In this document: piece by piece, positions 6,280-15,179 of the stretch
Position numbering within the stretch: the first letter of the stretch is position 1
Layout of the letters: each line of letters opens with the position of its first letter
Assembly (NCBI GenBank): GCA_937888775.1
Contig: CALAQT010000014.1
Location: 1 to 22,738 of the forward strand
Direction: 5' to 3'
Length of the DNA stretch: 22,738 nt
DNA from: an uncultured Actinomycetes bacterium
GTDB taxonomy: Bacteria; Actinomycetota; Thermoleophilia; Solirubrobacterales; Solirubrobacteraceae
Translations under genes and position numbers: made by a program
Notes under the pieces: model-generated
Database searches by the model: none
What the model was told of the DNA's origin: nothing
Seen by the model: only the letters and a program-made list of their open reading frames with translations

Positions 6280-7155
6280 ATGAGCGTCACCGACGAAGAG
6301 ATCGCCAGCCAGCCCGAGATCTGGCGCCGCGCCGCCGCGCTGCTGCCCGACGTCGCGGAGAAGCTTCCGGCACCGGGACAGCGCGTCGCCTTCGTCGGCT
6401 GCGGGACCTCCTGGTTCATCGCGCAGTCCGCGGCGTGGCTGCGGGAGGCGTCGGGGCAGGGCGAGAGCGACGCGTTCTCGGCCTCGGAAATGCCGGCCGG
6501 CCGCAGTTACGACCTGGTCGTGGCGATCTCGCGCTCCGGGACGACGACGGAGGTCTCCCGCTGCCTGGAGGCACTCGAGGGCACTCCGACCGTCGCGATC
6601 TGTGCGGTCGCCGGATCGCCGGTCCCCGAGGCGGCCGTCGAGGCGATCGTGCTGGACTTCGCCGATGAGTCCTCGGTCGTGCAGACGCGCTTCGCGACCG
6701 GGGCGCTGGCGATGCTGCGGACGCATTTCGGGGAGTCTCTCCTGGAGGCAGCCGAGGAGGCCGAGCGGGTGATCGCAGCGCCGCTTCCAATCGACCCCTC
6801 GGACTTCGAGCAGTTCGTCATGCTCGGCCGCGGCTGGACGGTCGGCCTCGCCGCCGAGGCGGCCCTGAAGTGCCGCGAGGCGGGTCAGGCCTGGGCGGAG
6901 TCCTACCCGGCCATGGAGTACCGGCACGGACCCGTCAGCGTCGCCGGCCCGAAGACGCTCGTGTGGATCCTCGGGGAGCGCGACGAGAGCCTCGTCGCCG
7001 ACATCGAGGTGACGGGCGCGAGGGTTCTTCACCACGACATCGACCCGATGGCCGAGCTCGTCCGCGCCCAGCGCGTGGCCGTGGCCTTGGCCGAATCGAA
7101 GGGTCTGGACCCCGACAACCCTCAGCACCTCACCAGGTCGGTGGTGTTCGGCTGA
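6280..7155 (+). CDS. SIS-domain sugar-phosphate deaminase/isomerase, AgaS-like
   Basis: The 291-aa protein has two SIS (sugar isomerase) domains, as in AgaS and the isomerase half of GlmS. AgaS converts galactosamine-6-phosphate to tagatose-6-phosphate plus ammonia in the cytosol. Visible motifs are VAFVGCGTSWF (36-46), the phosphosugar loop SRSGTTTEV (84-92), the AAEAALKCREA helix (191-201) and EYRHGP (213-218), which matches the E-x-x-HGP motif of this group. There is no glutaminase domain, so it is not a full GlmS. It is the first gene of a six-gene plus-strand operon; the ABC lipoprotein follows after 20 bp. Substrate assignment rests on the GH114 and KbaZ neighbours. A FrlB-like deglycase is an alternative. 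Confidence 0.8.
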   Translation: MSVTDEEIASQPEIWRRAAALLPDVAEKLPAPGQRVAFVGCGTSWFIAQSAAWLREASGQGESDAFSASEMPAGRSYDLVVAISRSGTTTEVSRCLEALEGTPTVAICAVAGSPVPEAAVEAIVLDFADESSVVQTRFATGALAMLRTHFGESLLEAAEEAERVIAAPLPIDPSDFEQFVMLGRGWTVGLAAEAALKCREAGQAWAESYPAMEYRHGPVSVAGPKTLVWILGERDESLVADIEVTGARVLHHDIDPMAELVRAQRVAVALAESKGLDPDNPQHLTRSVVFG

Positions 7156-7175
7156 CCCCCGACGCAGGAGAAGCC

Positions 7176-8471
7176 ATGAAACGCACAGCTACCGCCATCG
7201 CCGTACTCGCCGTGCTAGCGCTCTCGGGCTGCGGGGGGTCGAGCTCCAGTGGCGGCGGCTCGTCGGCTGGCACGAGCGGACACCAGACGATCACCGTTTG
7301 GGATGGCTACACAGGCGCGGAAACGACAGCCATCAACGCACTCGCCAAGCAGTTCAACGCGTCGCATCCCAACACGACCGTCGAATTGCAGTTCTCGGGC
7401 AACAACGACTACGGGCTGCAGAAGGTGCTCGCAGCGATCGCAGGGGGCAAGCCGCCGGACATCTCCTACCTGTACGGGTCCTGGGCTCCGAACATTGCGA
7501 CCAACCAGCGCGTCGTGACGCTGAACTCGATGATCGAAAGCGACCCGAGCTTCGACTGGCAGGATTTCTGGCCCTCCGAGCGCAGCGTTGCAACGGTGAA
7601 CGGGAAGATCGTCGGCGTGCCGGCGCTGGTCGACAACCTCGCCCTGGTCTACAACAAGAAGCTGTTCGCCAACGCCGGTCTGGCCACCCCGACCGCGAAA
7701 TGGACCTGGAGCGACTTCGAACAGGCCGCGGTCAAGCTCACCAAACCCGCGAGCAAGCAGTTCGGGTGGGCCTACGTCAACGACGGCAGCGAGGACACGG
7801 TGTGGCGCTACTGGGCGATGCTCTGGCAGGCGGGCGGCTCGATCCTGAACTCGGCGGGCAATCAGGCCGCATTTGACTCACCGGCAGGCCTGAAGGCGCT
7901 CGAACTGCTCCAGCGCCTGACCCGTCAGCACTCGATCTACCTGGACAACGGCAGCGACAACTACCGCAGCCTGTTCGGCTCGGGCCACATCGGGATGCTC
8001 TGGACGGGGCCGTGGGACCTGGCTGAAATCATCAATGAAAAAGCCCCCTACGGTGTGCAGATCCTGCCCGGCGAAGCGAATCATCAGACGATCTCAGGCC
8101 CTGACAACTGGGTGATGTTCGACAACGGCGAAGCGCACAAGAAGGCATCGTGGGAATTCCTGAAGTGGCTGACATCCCCGCCGATCGATCTCGAGTGGGC
8201 GACGATGACCGGTGACCTCCCGATCAGGAAGTCGGTGACCGGACTGCCCGGCTACCAGAAGTTCCTGGCCAAGTACCCGGGTATCGGGACGTGGGTGGCG
8301 AACCTGGCCAACGCGACCCAGGCCCGTCCATCGATCACCTCCTATCCGAAGATCTCGACTATCGTCGGCCAGATGGTGCAATCGGTCCTGCTCGGGCAGA
8401 GCGAACCGAAGCAGGCGCTCAGCAGCGCCGCACAGCAGGTCAACGCGATCCTGGCCGTGCCCGGCGCCTGA
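7176..8471 (+). CDS. ABC sugar transporter substrate-binding lipoprotein
   Basis: The 431-aa protein starts at ATG 7176 behind a strong AGGAG, 5 bases upstream. Residues 1-19 are a lipoprotein signal (MKRT, hydrophobic run, lipobox LSGC with Cys19), followed by a Ser/Gly-rich linker. The mature part is a family 1 solute-binding protein: ITVWDGYTGAE, a typical first strand, then PDISYLYGSW, GVPALVDNLALVYNKKLF and GIGMLWTGPW-like sequence near residue 270. Such proteins present oligosaccharides to CUT1 importers at the outer face of the membrane. The position between the SIS gene and the two permeases indicates the transported sugar feeds this pathway, probably galactosamine oligomers or galactosides. 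Confidence 0.9.
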   Translation: MKRTATAIAVLAVLALSGCGGSSSSGGGSSAGTSGHQTITVWDGYTGAETTAINALAKQFNASHPNTTVELQFSGNNDYGLQKVLAAIAGGKPPDISYLYGSWAPNIATNQRVVTLNSMIESDPSFDWQDFWPSERSVATVNGKIVGVPALVDNLALVYNKKLFANAGLATPTAKWTWSDFEQAAVKLTKPASKQFGWAYVNDGSEDTVWRYWAMLWQAGGSILNSAGNQAAFDSPAGLKALELLQRLTRQHSIYLDNGSDNYRSLFGSGHIGMLWTGPWDLAEIINEKAPYGVQILPGEANHQTISGPDNWVMFDNGEAHKKASWEFLKWLTSPPIDLEWATMTGDLPIRKSVTGLPGYQKFLAKYPGIGTWVANLANATQARPSITSYPKISTIVGQMVQSVLLGQSEPKQALSSAAQQVNAILAVPGA

Positions 8472-8488
8472 GCGGGCTGTCGGGCAGC

Positions 8489-9436
8489 ATGAACACAAGC
8501 GCCCCCCTCGTGGATCCCGTGGCCCGAGGCAGGCGCGCTCCTGGTCCCAGCCTGCTGCAGCGACTGGCGCGCTCCGATCACCTGGCGGGTTGGGCGTTCG
8601 TCTCGCCGGCGGTGATCCTGATCGCGGTCTTCGCGCTGATCCCGATCGGCTGGTCACTGCTGCTCTCGCTGCAGGCCAACAACCTGATCGCCCCCTCCCA
8701 CTATGTCGGCTTGGCCAACTACAAAGCGCTGAGCAAGGACCCGGCCTTTCGCTCATCGGTCGGCCACACGCTCGTCTACACGCTGATCTTCGTTCCCGTT
8801 TCGGTCAGCGGGGCGCTGGCACTGGCGGTCGCGCTGAACCGCAACATCCGCGGCATCCGCTTCTACCGCCTGGCGGTGTTCGTGCCGCTCGTGACCTCGA
8901 CTGTCGCCACCGGGATCCTGTTCCTGTGGCTGCTCGACCCGACCTTCGGCCTCGTCAACTACCTCCTGAAAATCGTCGGACTGCCCCAGCAGCAGTTCCT
9001 GCAGAGTCCCCACGAGGCGCTCTACTGCATCATCGCGATGACGACGTGGGGTTGGCTGGGCTTCGACGTGATCGTCTACCTGGCAGCGTTGCAGGGGATT
9101 CCCGCCGACATGCTGGAGGCCTCGACGATGGACGGTGCGAGTCGCTGGGGGACGTTCCGCTCGGTGGTCCTGCCGCTGCTCAGCCCGGCGACGCTGTTCC
9201 TCGTCGTCTGGTCGACGATCAACGCGCTGCAGCTGTTCGATGAGATCTACGTGACCACGCGAGGAGGGCCGCTGGGGTCAACGACGGTGATCGTCTATTA
9301 CCTCTACCAGCAGGCCTTCCAGTTCTTCAACGGCGGCTACGGGGCGGCGATCGCCTACGTGCTGTTCGTGGCGGTTCTGATCATCACGCTGGCGCAACTG
9401 TGGCTCGGCAACCGGCGCGTCCACTACAGCTCGTGA
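8489..9436 (+). CDS. ABC sugar transporter permease 1 (MalF/UgpA type)
   Basis: This 315-aa membrane protein is the first of two CUT1 permeases. A cytoplasmic N-terminus is followed by about six hydrophobic segments, starting with AFVSPAVILIAVFALIPIGW (36-55), a hallmark of the MalF/UgpA group. The EAA loop contacting the ATPase is EASTMDGASRWGTFRSVVLP (210-229). It starts 17 bp after the lipoprotein gene and ends 10 bp before the second permease. The chosen ATG at 8489 has only a weak GGGC-type leader, so expression may be coupled to the gene before. Confidence 0.9.
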   Translation: MNTSAPLVDPVARGRRAPGPSLLQRLARSDHLAGWAFVSPAVILIAVFALIPIGWSLLLSLQANNLIAPSHYVGLANYKALSKDPAFRSSVGHTLVYTLIFVPVSVSGALALAVALNRNIRGIRFYRLAVFVPLVTSTVATGILFLWLLDPTFGLVNYLLKIVGLPQQQFLQSPHEALYCIIAMTTWGWLGFDVIVYLAALQGIPADMLEASTMDGASRWGTFRSVVLPLLSPATLFLVVWSTINALQLFDEIYVTTRGGPLGSTTVIVYYLYQQAFQFFNGGYGAAIAYVLFVAVLIITLAQLWLGNRRVHYSS

Positions 9437-9446
9437 GGAGACGGTC

Positions 9447-10334
9447 ATGTCCTCGACCTCGGTGACCGTCGCGCCGGAGCGCTTCCCGGCGCTCTCCGAT
9501 CCGCGCCCCCGTGGGCGCCGCCTGCGGCTGCCGTTCAGCGCGTGGCACCTGCTGCTCGCGCCGGTCGCAGCGGTGATGATGGTGCCGCTGGTGTGGATGG
9601 TGATCGTCTCGCTCGAGACGAAGACCCAGGCCCAGAGCTTCCCGCCGGTCCTGGTCCCCTCTTCACTGCACTTCAGCAACTACACCGACGCCTGGAACAC
9701 GGTCCCCTTCGGCGCCTTCTTCGTGAACAGCGCGCTCTACTCGCTGGCGACGGTCGCGGGCAACCTGCTGTTCTGCAGCCTCGCGGCCTACGCCTTCGCG
9801 AGGATTCGCTTCTTCGGCAGCAACGTGCTGTTCGTCGTGCTGCTGGCCACGCTGATGGTGCCCTACCAGGTGCTGCTGATCCCGACGTTCCTGATCGTCA
9901 AGAAACTGGGCCTGGTCGACAGCGTCGGCGGGTTGATCATGCCGAACCTGTGCAGCGCATTCGGCATCTTCATGTTGCGCCAATTCTTCCGGACGCTGCC
10001 GATCGAGCTCGAGGAGGCGGCACGGATCGATGGCACCTCGCGCCTCGGCATTCTCTTCAAGATCGTGCTGCCGCTCTCCAAGCCTGCGCTCGCGACGCTC
10101 GCGATCATCCAGTTCATGTGGTCGTGGAACGACTTCCTGTGGCCGCTGATCATCATCGACTCGTCATCCCACGCGCCGCTGCAACTCGGCCTTTCAACCC
10201 TGCAGGGCGCGCACAGCACGGAATGGAACCTGTTGATGGCCGGCACCGTGATGAGCCAGATCCCGATGCTGGTGGCGTTCCTGTTCGCTCAGCGCTGGTT
10301 CGTCCGATCGATCGCCTTCACGGGGATCAACTAA
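9447..10334 (+). CDS. ABC sugar transporter permease 2 (MalG/UgpE type)
   Basis: The 295-aa product is the partner permease. Hydrophobic segments begin at about residue 33 (WHLLLAPVAAVMMVPLVWMV), followed by a periplasmic loop, the VNSALYSLATVAGNLLFC helix and the MVPYQVLLIP segment. The EAA loop is ELEEAARIDGTSRLGILFK (187-205), in the MalG form. GAGGAG is placed 6 bases before ATG 9447. It forms the membrane channel with the preceding permease and is energised by the ATPase encoded 25 bp downstream. Confidence 0.9.
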   Translation: MSSTSVTVAPERFPALSDPRPRGRRLRLPFSAWHLLLAPVAAVMMVPLVWMVIVSLETKTQAQSFPPVLVPSSLHFSNYTDAWNTVPFGAFFVNSALYSLATVAGNLLFCSLAAYAFARIRFFGSNVLFVVLLATLMVPYQVLLIPTFLIVKKLGLVDSVGGLIMPNLCSAFGIFMLRQFFRTLPIELEEAARIDGTSRLGILFKIVLPLSKPALATLAIIQFMWSWNDFLWPLIIIDSSSHAPLQLGLSTLQGAHSTEWNLLMAGTVMSQIPMLVAFLFAQRWFVRSIAFTGIN

Positions 10335-10359
10335 TGAAACACCTGCCACGGAGGCACGC

Positions 10360-11471
<1,112 letters not shown>

Positions 11472-11475
<4 letters not shown>

Positions 11476-12461
11476 GTGCCCCGCCCGATCTCGACCTGCT
11501 GGTCCTCGGGGACTGCAACCCCGACCTCGTGTTGGTGGACGCGCAGCTCGTGCCGGAGTTCGGGCAGGCCGAGCGGCTGATCGAACGGGCCGAGCTGACG
11601 ATCGGCGGCTCGGGCGCGATCATGGCGTGCGGGGCGGCTCGGCTCGGGCTGAAGACCGCGCTGGCGGCGGTCATCGGGGATGACCTGTTCGGGCACTTTA
11701 TGGCCGAGTCGCTGCGGGAACGGGAGGTCGAGACCCCCGGGGTCGTGGTCGAACCCACGTTGCAGACGGGCGTCACGGTGATCCTCGCCCGGCCCGATGA
11801 CCGGGCGATCCTGACCTTCCCCGGGGCCATCGAGGCGCTGCGCAGCGAGCTGGTCGACCCGGAGCTGCTGGCCCGGGCGCGCCATGTGCACGTGTCTGCG
11901 TTCTTCCTGCAGCGCTCGCTCGCCCCGGGACTCGGTGAGCTGTTGGCGTCCGTGCAAGCTCGTGGCGGCAGCACCTCGCTCGATCCGAACTGGGACCCCT
12001 CCGGCGAGTGGGACGGCGGGCTTCGCGACGTGCTGGGAGAGGTTGATGTGCTGTTGCCGAACGCTGTGGAGGTTTGTGCGATCGCGGGCTGTGAGGAGCC
12101 AGTGGAGGCGGCCAAGCGGTTGGCGGACGCCGGCCCCCTGGTTGTTGTGAAGATGGGCGGGGACGGAGCTCTTGCGGTGCGGGCGGGCGAGGAGCCAGTC
12201 GTTGCGCGGGCTCCGAACGTCCCCGCCGGCGTCGATGCGGTCGGGGCAGGCGACAGCTTCGACGCGGGGTTCCTGGCCGGTCGGCTTAGCGGGTCAACCG
12301 TCGGTGAGGCACTGGCCCTGGCGTGTGCTTGCGGAACGCTCTCGATGAGGGCGGCGGGCGGTACTGGCGGGCAGGCGACACGGGCGGAGGCGGAGGCACT
12401 CGCGCGGAGTGCCAGGGCGGGCGCGGAGGCCTCATCCGCGCCCGCCCCGCATAGCCGCTGA
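11472..12461 (+). CDS. PfkB-family sugar kinase
   Basis: The 329-aa protein is a ribokinase/PfkB-fold carbohydrate kinase. It has the first signature around IGGSGAIMACGAARLG (44-59), the ATP-side VVKMGGDGA (224-232) and the second signature DAVGAGDSFDAGF (255-267), whose Asp261 is the expected catalytic base. Members phosphorylate tagatose-6-phosphate, fructose, ribose and other sugars; the substrate cannot be read from sequence. In this pathway it may make tagatose-1,6-bisphosphate, or it may phosphorylate the imported free sugar, since no other kinase is present. GTG 11472 overlaps the ATPase stop, indicating translational coupling. It is the last gene of the operon; the next gene converges with a 1-bp gap. 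Confidence 0.88.
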
Positions 12462-12462
12462 A

Positions 12463-12720
12463 CTAGCGCGACTCAGCCTCGGGCGTCTGTGCCGGACCGT
12501 GGCCAGTGGTGAGGTGATGTGCCTCGACCTCGGACTGCTGATCTGCAGTCTCGCGCGGATGGACCCTGAGTGAGTGCGACTCGACCTCAGGGCTCGGGTG
12601 ACCCTTGATGAGCCCCTCCTCACGGCCCGCCTCGGACGACTCATCAGCACGAGGATGAACCCTGATGTTGTGGGCCTGCACCTCAGGCTGCTCCGCATCA
12701 GGGTGGATCCTGATGGACAT
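12463..12720 (-). CDS. Small acidic/His-rich protein with repeated EVxxH units
   Basis: From ATG 12720 (GGCAGG a few bases upstream) this gene encodes 85 residues with no signal peptide, cysteine or membrane segment. It contains three repeat units: EVQAHNIRVHPR (13-24), EVESHSLRVHPR (45-56) and EVEAHHLTTGH (64-74), separated by acidic, Gln/Ser-rich spacers; a fourth RIHP sits at the N-terminus. Short actinobacterial proteins with EVEAH-type words are known to me only as uncharacterised peptides. Function is unknown: metal binding through the histidines, a regulatory peptide, or a ribosomally made peptide precursor are all conceivable. A longer frame starting upstream (12834) would run through a tRNA fragment and is not credible. 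Confidence 0.6.
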   Translation of the reverse strand: MSIRIHPDAEQPEVQAHNIRVHPRADESSEAGREEGLIKGHPSPEVESHSLRVHPRETADQQSEVEAHHLTTGHGPAQTPEAESR

Positions 12721-12766
12721 TGGAACCTGCCCCTTTGCGGCAGGATCGTGTGAGAACGACAACCAA

Positions 12767-12791
12767 TGGAGACGGTGGGACTCGAACCCAC
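12767..12791 (-). pseudogene. tRNA 3' remnant (T-arm and acceptor strand)
   Basis: On the minus strand these bases read as a perfect T-arm, GTGGG-TTCGAGT-CCCAC, followed by the acceptor 3' strand CGTCTCC and discriminator A. The matching 5' acceptor GGAGACG and the D-arm are absent upstream, so only the 3' end of a tRNA is left. The acceptor sequence is of the kind seen in Ser/Leu tRNAs, but the identity cannot be fixed. Such scars are typical of tRNA-targeting element insertions. It lies 46 bp upstream of the EVxxH-repeat gene. Confidence 0.6.
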
Positions 12792-13038
12792 GACGGCGAT
12801 CGCGGCGATGGTCCGTGAAGCCTTGTCGCGGCACCGGTCCTCTCTCTCACGTGATGCGGCGCCGCATCGACGTGCCGGAGCTCCCTCGAGCCCGGTGCCG
12901 GAGGGCACTCGGAGGGCACATCAGGTAACCCAAGCGCACTCGTCCAAGCCCAACCCCGCCCGGGCTGCAAACGCTCATACCGCCGTCTGAGCCTAGAGAT
13001 TGGCGGCATCCGCGTTGCGCGCCGGCCGTGGCGTGTTC

Positions 13039-13093
13039 GCCCAGATCCACCATGGTAAGGAAGGGGTCAGCGGTTCGAGTCCACTGCTGGGCA
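13039..13093 (+). pseudogene. Degenerate tRNA-Thr(GGT)-like remnant
   Basis: The 3' half is recognisable: anticodon loop ATGGTAA with GGT at 13054-13056, stem GGAAG, variable loop GGGTC, T-arm AGCGG-TTCGAGT-CCACT (one C-A mismatch), acceptor GCTGGGC and A13093. A 5' GCCCAG (13039-13044) could still pair with the acceptor. The D-arm is missing and the 5' anticodon stem (CCACC) no longer pairs with GGAAG. It is therefore a decayed or recombined tRNA gene. A TTTTT follows at once. The truncated SDR gene begins 5 bp further on. Confidence 0.6.
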
Positions 13094-13097
13094 TTTT

Positions 13098-13520
13098 TCA
13101 AAGGGCGAAGTCTGAACCGCCCCGGCCGAGCTTGAGCATCGCCTTGATCTCGGCGCGCATGCATAGCCAGACAGCCTTGAGATTGACGGCGAGCAGCTGG
13201 TCGAAGCGCTCCTCGGAGACGTCGGCGAGCGCGCCGCCGCCCTGACTGATGCCGGCGTTGTTGAAGGCACCATCCAGTCGCCCGTGGCGCTCCAGCGCCG
13301 CATCGACGATGCGCTGTGCCTCGGCGCTGTCGCTGATGTCGCCGGCTACGTAGGATGCGCTCGCGCCGGCGGATATCAGCTCATCGCACAGCGCCTGCAG
13401 CCGCTCAGCGGAGCGAGCGCCGAGCACCAAGCTGGCCCCCTCATCTGCGAATAGGCGCGCGGCGTCAGCGCCGATGCCGGTACTGGCGCCGGTGATGATG
13501 ATCGTCTTGCCGTCGAGCAG
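13098..13520 (-). pseudogene. Short-chain dehydrogenase/reductase, C-terminally truncated
   Basis: The minus strand encodes the N-terminal half of an SDR: LLDGKTIIITGASTGIGAD with the TGxxxGIG cofactor loop, a VLGARS strand end, DISD for the adenine pocket and NNAGIS in the middle. The reading stops at TGA 13100-13098 soon after the AEIKAMLKLG helix. The catalytic Ser and Tyr-x-x-x-Lys region that follows in all SDRs is absent. There is no ATG; an in-frame TGA lies upstream and only CTG 13520 is in the right place, so the start may also be damaged. The lost end abuts the tRNA-Thr remnant, which suggests truncation by the same recombination event. The enzyme must be inactive. Confidence 0.7.
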
Positions 13521-13627
13521 TCCCCGCCCTTGTCGCTGACGGAGGGAGGCTCGGAAGATTCATCTATTGGGTGCTCGCTTCCATTCGGGCTGGTCTAGAT
13601 GCTGAGTCGACTTATGAAGCCGAAGGG

Positions 13628-13867
13628 CTACCAGCTGGCTGACTGCTCTCTGGCGGCGGCCGACAGGATCGTGCCGAGCAGGCCGGGGAGCCGCTGCTCC
13701 AGCTCCGGGCGAAGCGAGACATAGCAGCGCGTGCCCTCCGGCCGCGACCATGCAACGCCCGCCTGGCGCAAGCGCTTCATGTGGTGGCTCAGCGTCGACT
13801 GCGCGACGGTGGCGGGAAAGTCGGCTTGGACGTGCTCGCGCCGGGTCCCGGCTCTGTGCTCTGACAT
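13628..13867 (-). CDS. Very short ArsR-type helix-turn-helix protein
   Basis: ATG 13867 has a strong AGAGGAG 5 bases upstream and opens a 79-residue frame. VAQSTLSHHMKRLRQAGV is the ArsR recognition helix, and WSRPEGTRCYVSLRPELEQRLPGLL is the beta-wing plus last helix. Usual ArsR proteins are 95-120 residues, with two more helices (DPTRxxIL...) before this point; here the N-terminus is only MSEHRAGTRREHVQADFP. The gene may be an internally deleted ArsR that kept its start. It diverges from the alpha/beta hydrolase with a 36-bp spacer, so it may regulate that gene if it still folds. Confidence 0.6.
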   Translation of the reverse strand: MSEHRAGTRREHVQADFPATVAQSTLSHHMKRLRQAGVAWSRPEGTRCYVSLRPELEQRLPGLLGTILSAAAREQSASW

Positions 13868-13903
13868 CGTCACTCCTCTGTGGTCGGCCCATATAGTTAC
13901 GCA

Positions 13904-14641
13904 ATGGCTACCGATCCGTTCGGGGCGCCGGCGCATCCGATGGCGCTGCACACCGTCCTGATCCCCGGGTTGCTGTGCTCGCCGCGCCTGTACGAGCCGA
14001 TGCTGGGGGCCGTCTGGCAGCACGGCGGGGTGACGGTCGCCGACACCCGCCGCGACGACACGATGGCCGGCATGGCCCGGCGGCTGCTGGACGGGGCGCC
14101 CGAGCGCTTCGCGCTGGCCGGGCTGAGCATGGGCGGCTACGTGGCCCTGGAGGTCATGCGCCAGGCCCCCGAGCGCGTGCGTGCGCTGGCGCTGCTGAGC
14201 ACCTCGGCCCGGCCGGACACGCCCGAGCAGACGGCTGCCCGGCGGGAGCAGATCGCGATGGCGCGCAGCGGGCGCTACGACGAGCTGGTGCAGGGTGCCT
14301 TCCCGCTGGTCGTCGACGCGTCTAACGAGCAGGACGACGAGTTGCGCGCCACGCTGGTGGCGATGTCCCGCGAAGTCGGGCCCGAGGTCTTCTGCGTCCA
14401 GCAGGAGGCGGTCATCGGCCGCGCGGACTCGCGGGCGCTGCTGGGCTCGATCAGCTGTCCGACTCTCGTCGTACACGGTGCTGGCGACCGGCTTATCGCG
14501 CCGGAGAACGGCGCGGAGCTGGCCGCCGGCATCGCCGACGCCGAGCACCTGGTGCTCGAGCGCTGTGGCCACTCGCCTACGCTGGAGCGGCCCGATGCGG
14601 TCGGCCCAGCGGTCGGCGCCCTGCTGGACCGCGTAGGCTAG
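13904..14641 (+). CDS. Alpha/beta hydrolase
   Basis: The 245-aa protein has the alpha/beta hydrolase order: VLIPGLLCSPRLYEP (oxyanion region, 18-32), nucleophile elbow GLSMGG with Ser75, LVVHGAGDRLIAPENG for the acid, and RCGHSPTLERP for the catalytic His. It belongs to the esterase/lipase group; the substrate is unknown. ATG 13904 follows TATAGT (13892-13897), a good -10, at leaderless distance, and there is no ribosome site. The gene diverges from the short ArsR gene and is intact, unlike its neighbours. An alternative start at 13880 would add nine residues and lie upstream of that -10. Confidence 0.85.
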   Translation: MATDPFGAPAHPMALHTVLIPGLLCSPRLYEPMLGAVWQHGGVTVADTRRDDTMAGMARRLLDGAPERFALAGLSMGGYVALEVMRQAPERVRALALLSTSARPDTPEQTAARREQIAMARSGRYDELVQGAFPLVVDASNEQDDELRATLVAMSREVGPEVFCVQQEAVIGRADSRALLGSISCPTLVVHGAGDRLIAPENGAELAAGIADAEHLVLERCGHSPTLERPDAVGPAVGALLDRVG

Positions 14642-14784
14642 CGGCGGCGCAGCGACAGCAGGGCGGCGACCGCGAGAATGCCGGCGGCCCAGCCCGCGGC
14701 AACCCTGTAGCCATGGACCGCTGCGGCCCGTCCGGTGACCGCATAGCCAGAGGCGCTGCTGGCCGCGGTCGTGTTCAGCACACT
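14638..14784 (-). pseudogene. C-terminal remnant, probably of an MFS transporter
   Basis: Only the tail of a gene is readable: VLNTTAASSASGYAV, then HGYRVAAGWAAGILAVAALLSLRRR and a TAG that overlaps the stop of the convergent hydrolase. The pattern V-L-N-T, a Thr/Ala/Ser-rich loop, then a final membrane helix ending in Arg residues resembles the end of DHA2-type major facilitator transporters, apparently with the loop shortened. Upstream the frame stays open but has no protein-like content and no start. I regard it as a 3' fragment left by deletion. The family call is tentative. Confidence 0.4.
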
Positions 14785-14938
14785 CCGTGCCGATCGAGCC
14801 GCCGGTCTGCTGCGAACTCGATGGCCAGGTCGGCCAAGCCGTTGATCCGCCCAGAAGTCGAGACAACAGACTCGGGGGCCTGCCAGAAGACAGGCTAGAA
14901 CCCTAGCGGCGGACTCCACTAAGCGACCCTCGATTTTT

Positions 14939-15071
14939 GCCCACCGCGGGCGTTTGGTGGGCTAAATCCGCTACAAACCCCGCATACTCCGACACCATCA
15001 CGGTGGCGCGGGCTTTGGTGGGTTTGGCTTGCTAGAGCCGTTTCTTCCGTTTTCTTGGACCTTTCCGGTCC
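14939..15071. repeat. Hairpin and short repeats beside the attR-like site
   Basis: This gene-free stretch contains a 7-bp hairpin, GCCCACC (14939-14945) with GGTGGGC (14956-14962), and an imperfect direct repeat, GCGGGCGTTTGGTGGGCT (14946-14963) and GCGGGCTTTGGTGGGTTT (15008-15025). GGACC/GGTCC (15057-15061, 15067-15071) touches the 46-bp tRNA repeat. Short repeats flanking a core site can be arm-type integrase sites, but this is only a possibility. No gene is seen between 14785 and 15071. Confidence 0.3.
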
Positions 15072-15117
15072 CGCTTCACACGCGAGAGGTCGCAGGTTCG
15101 AAACCCGCCGCGCCCAT
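15072..15117 (+). repeat. 46-bp direct repeat, copy 2 (attR-like tRNA-Val 3' fragment)
   Basis: This is an exact copy of 782-827, starting in the anticodon stem and ending one base after the discriminator. The acceptor 5' strand and D-arm are absent, so it is not a tRNA gene. It lies in the same orientation as the intact tRNA-Val 14.3 kb away, which is the arrangement left by site-specific integration at a tRNA 3' end. Even the T-stem A-C mismatch is shared. Confidence 0.85.
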
Positions 15118-15179
15118 CGCCGGCCCCACGTTCGGCACTAGCGCTCGGGCCCAACGCTGGCGCCTGGGAATCATCAAAC

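Noticed and set aside
12698..13009. Overlapping small frames on both strands between the EVxxH gene and the SDR remnant
   Set aside because: They span the tRNA scars, lack ribosome sites and show no protein-like pattern.
14939..14962. Rho-independent terminator
   Set aside because: The 7-bp stem has T residues before it on the plus strand and A residues after it on the minus strand, so no U-tract follows the stem in either direction.
14797..15071. Integrase gene remnant next to attR
   Set aside because: I looked for tyrosine-recombinase motifs (R, HxxR, Y) in all frames near both repeats and saw none.
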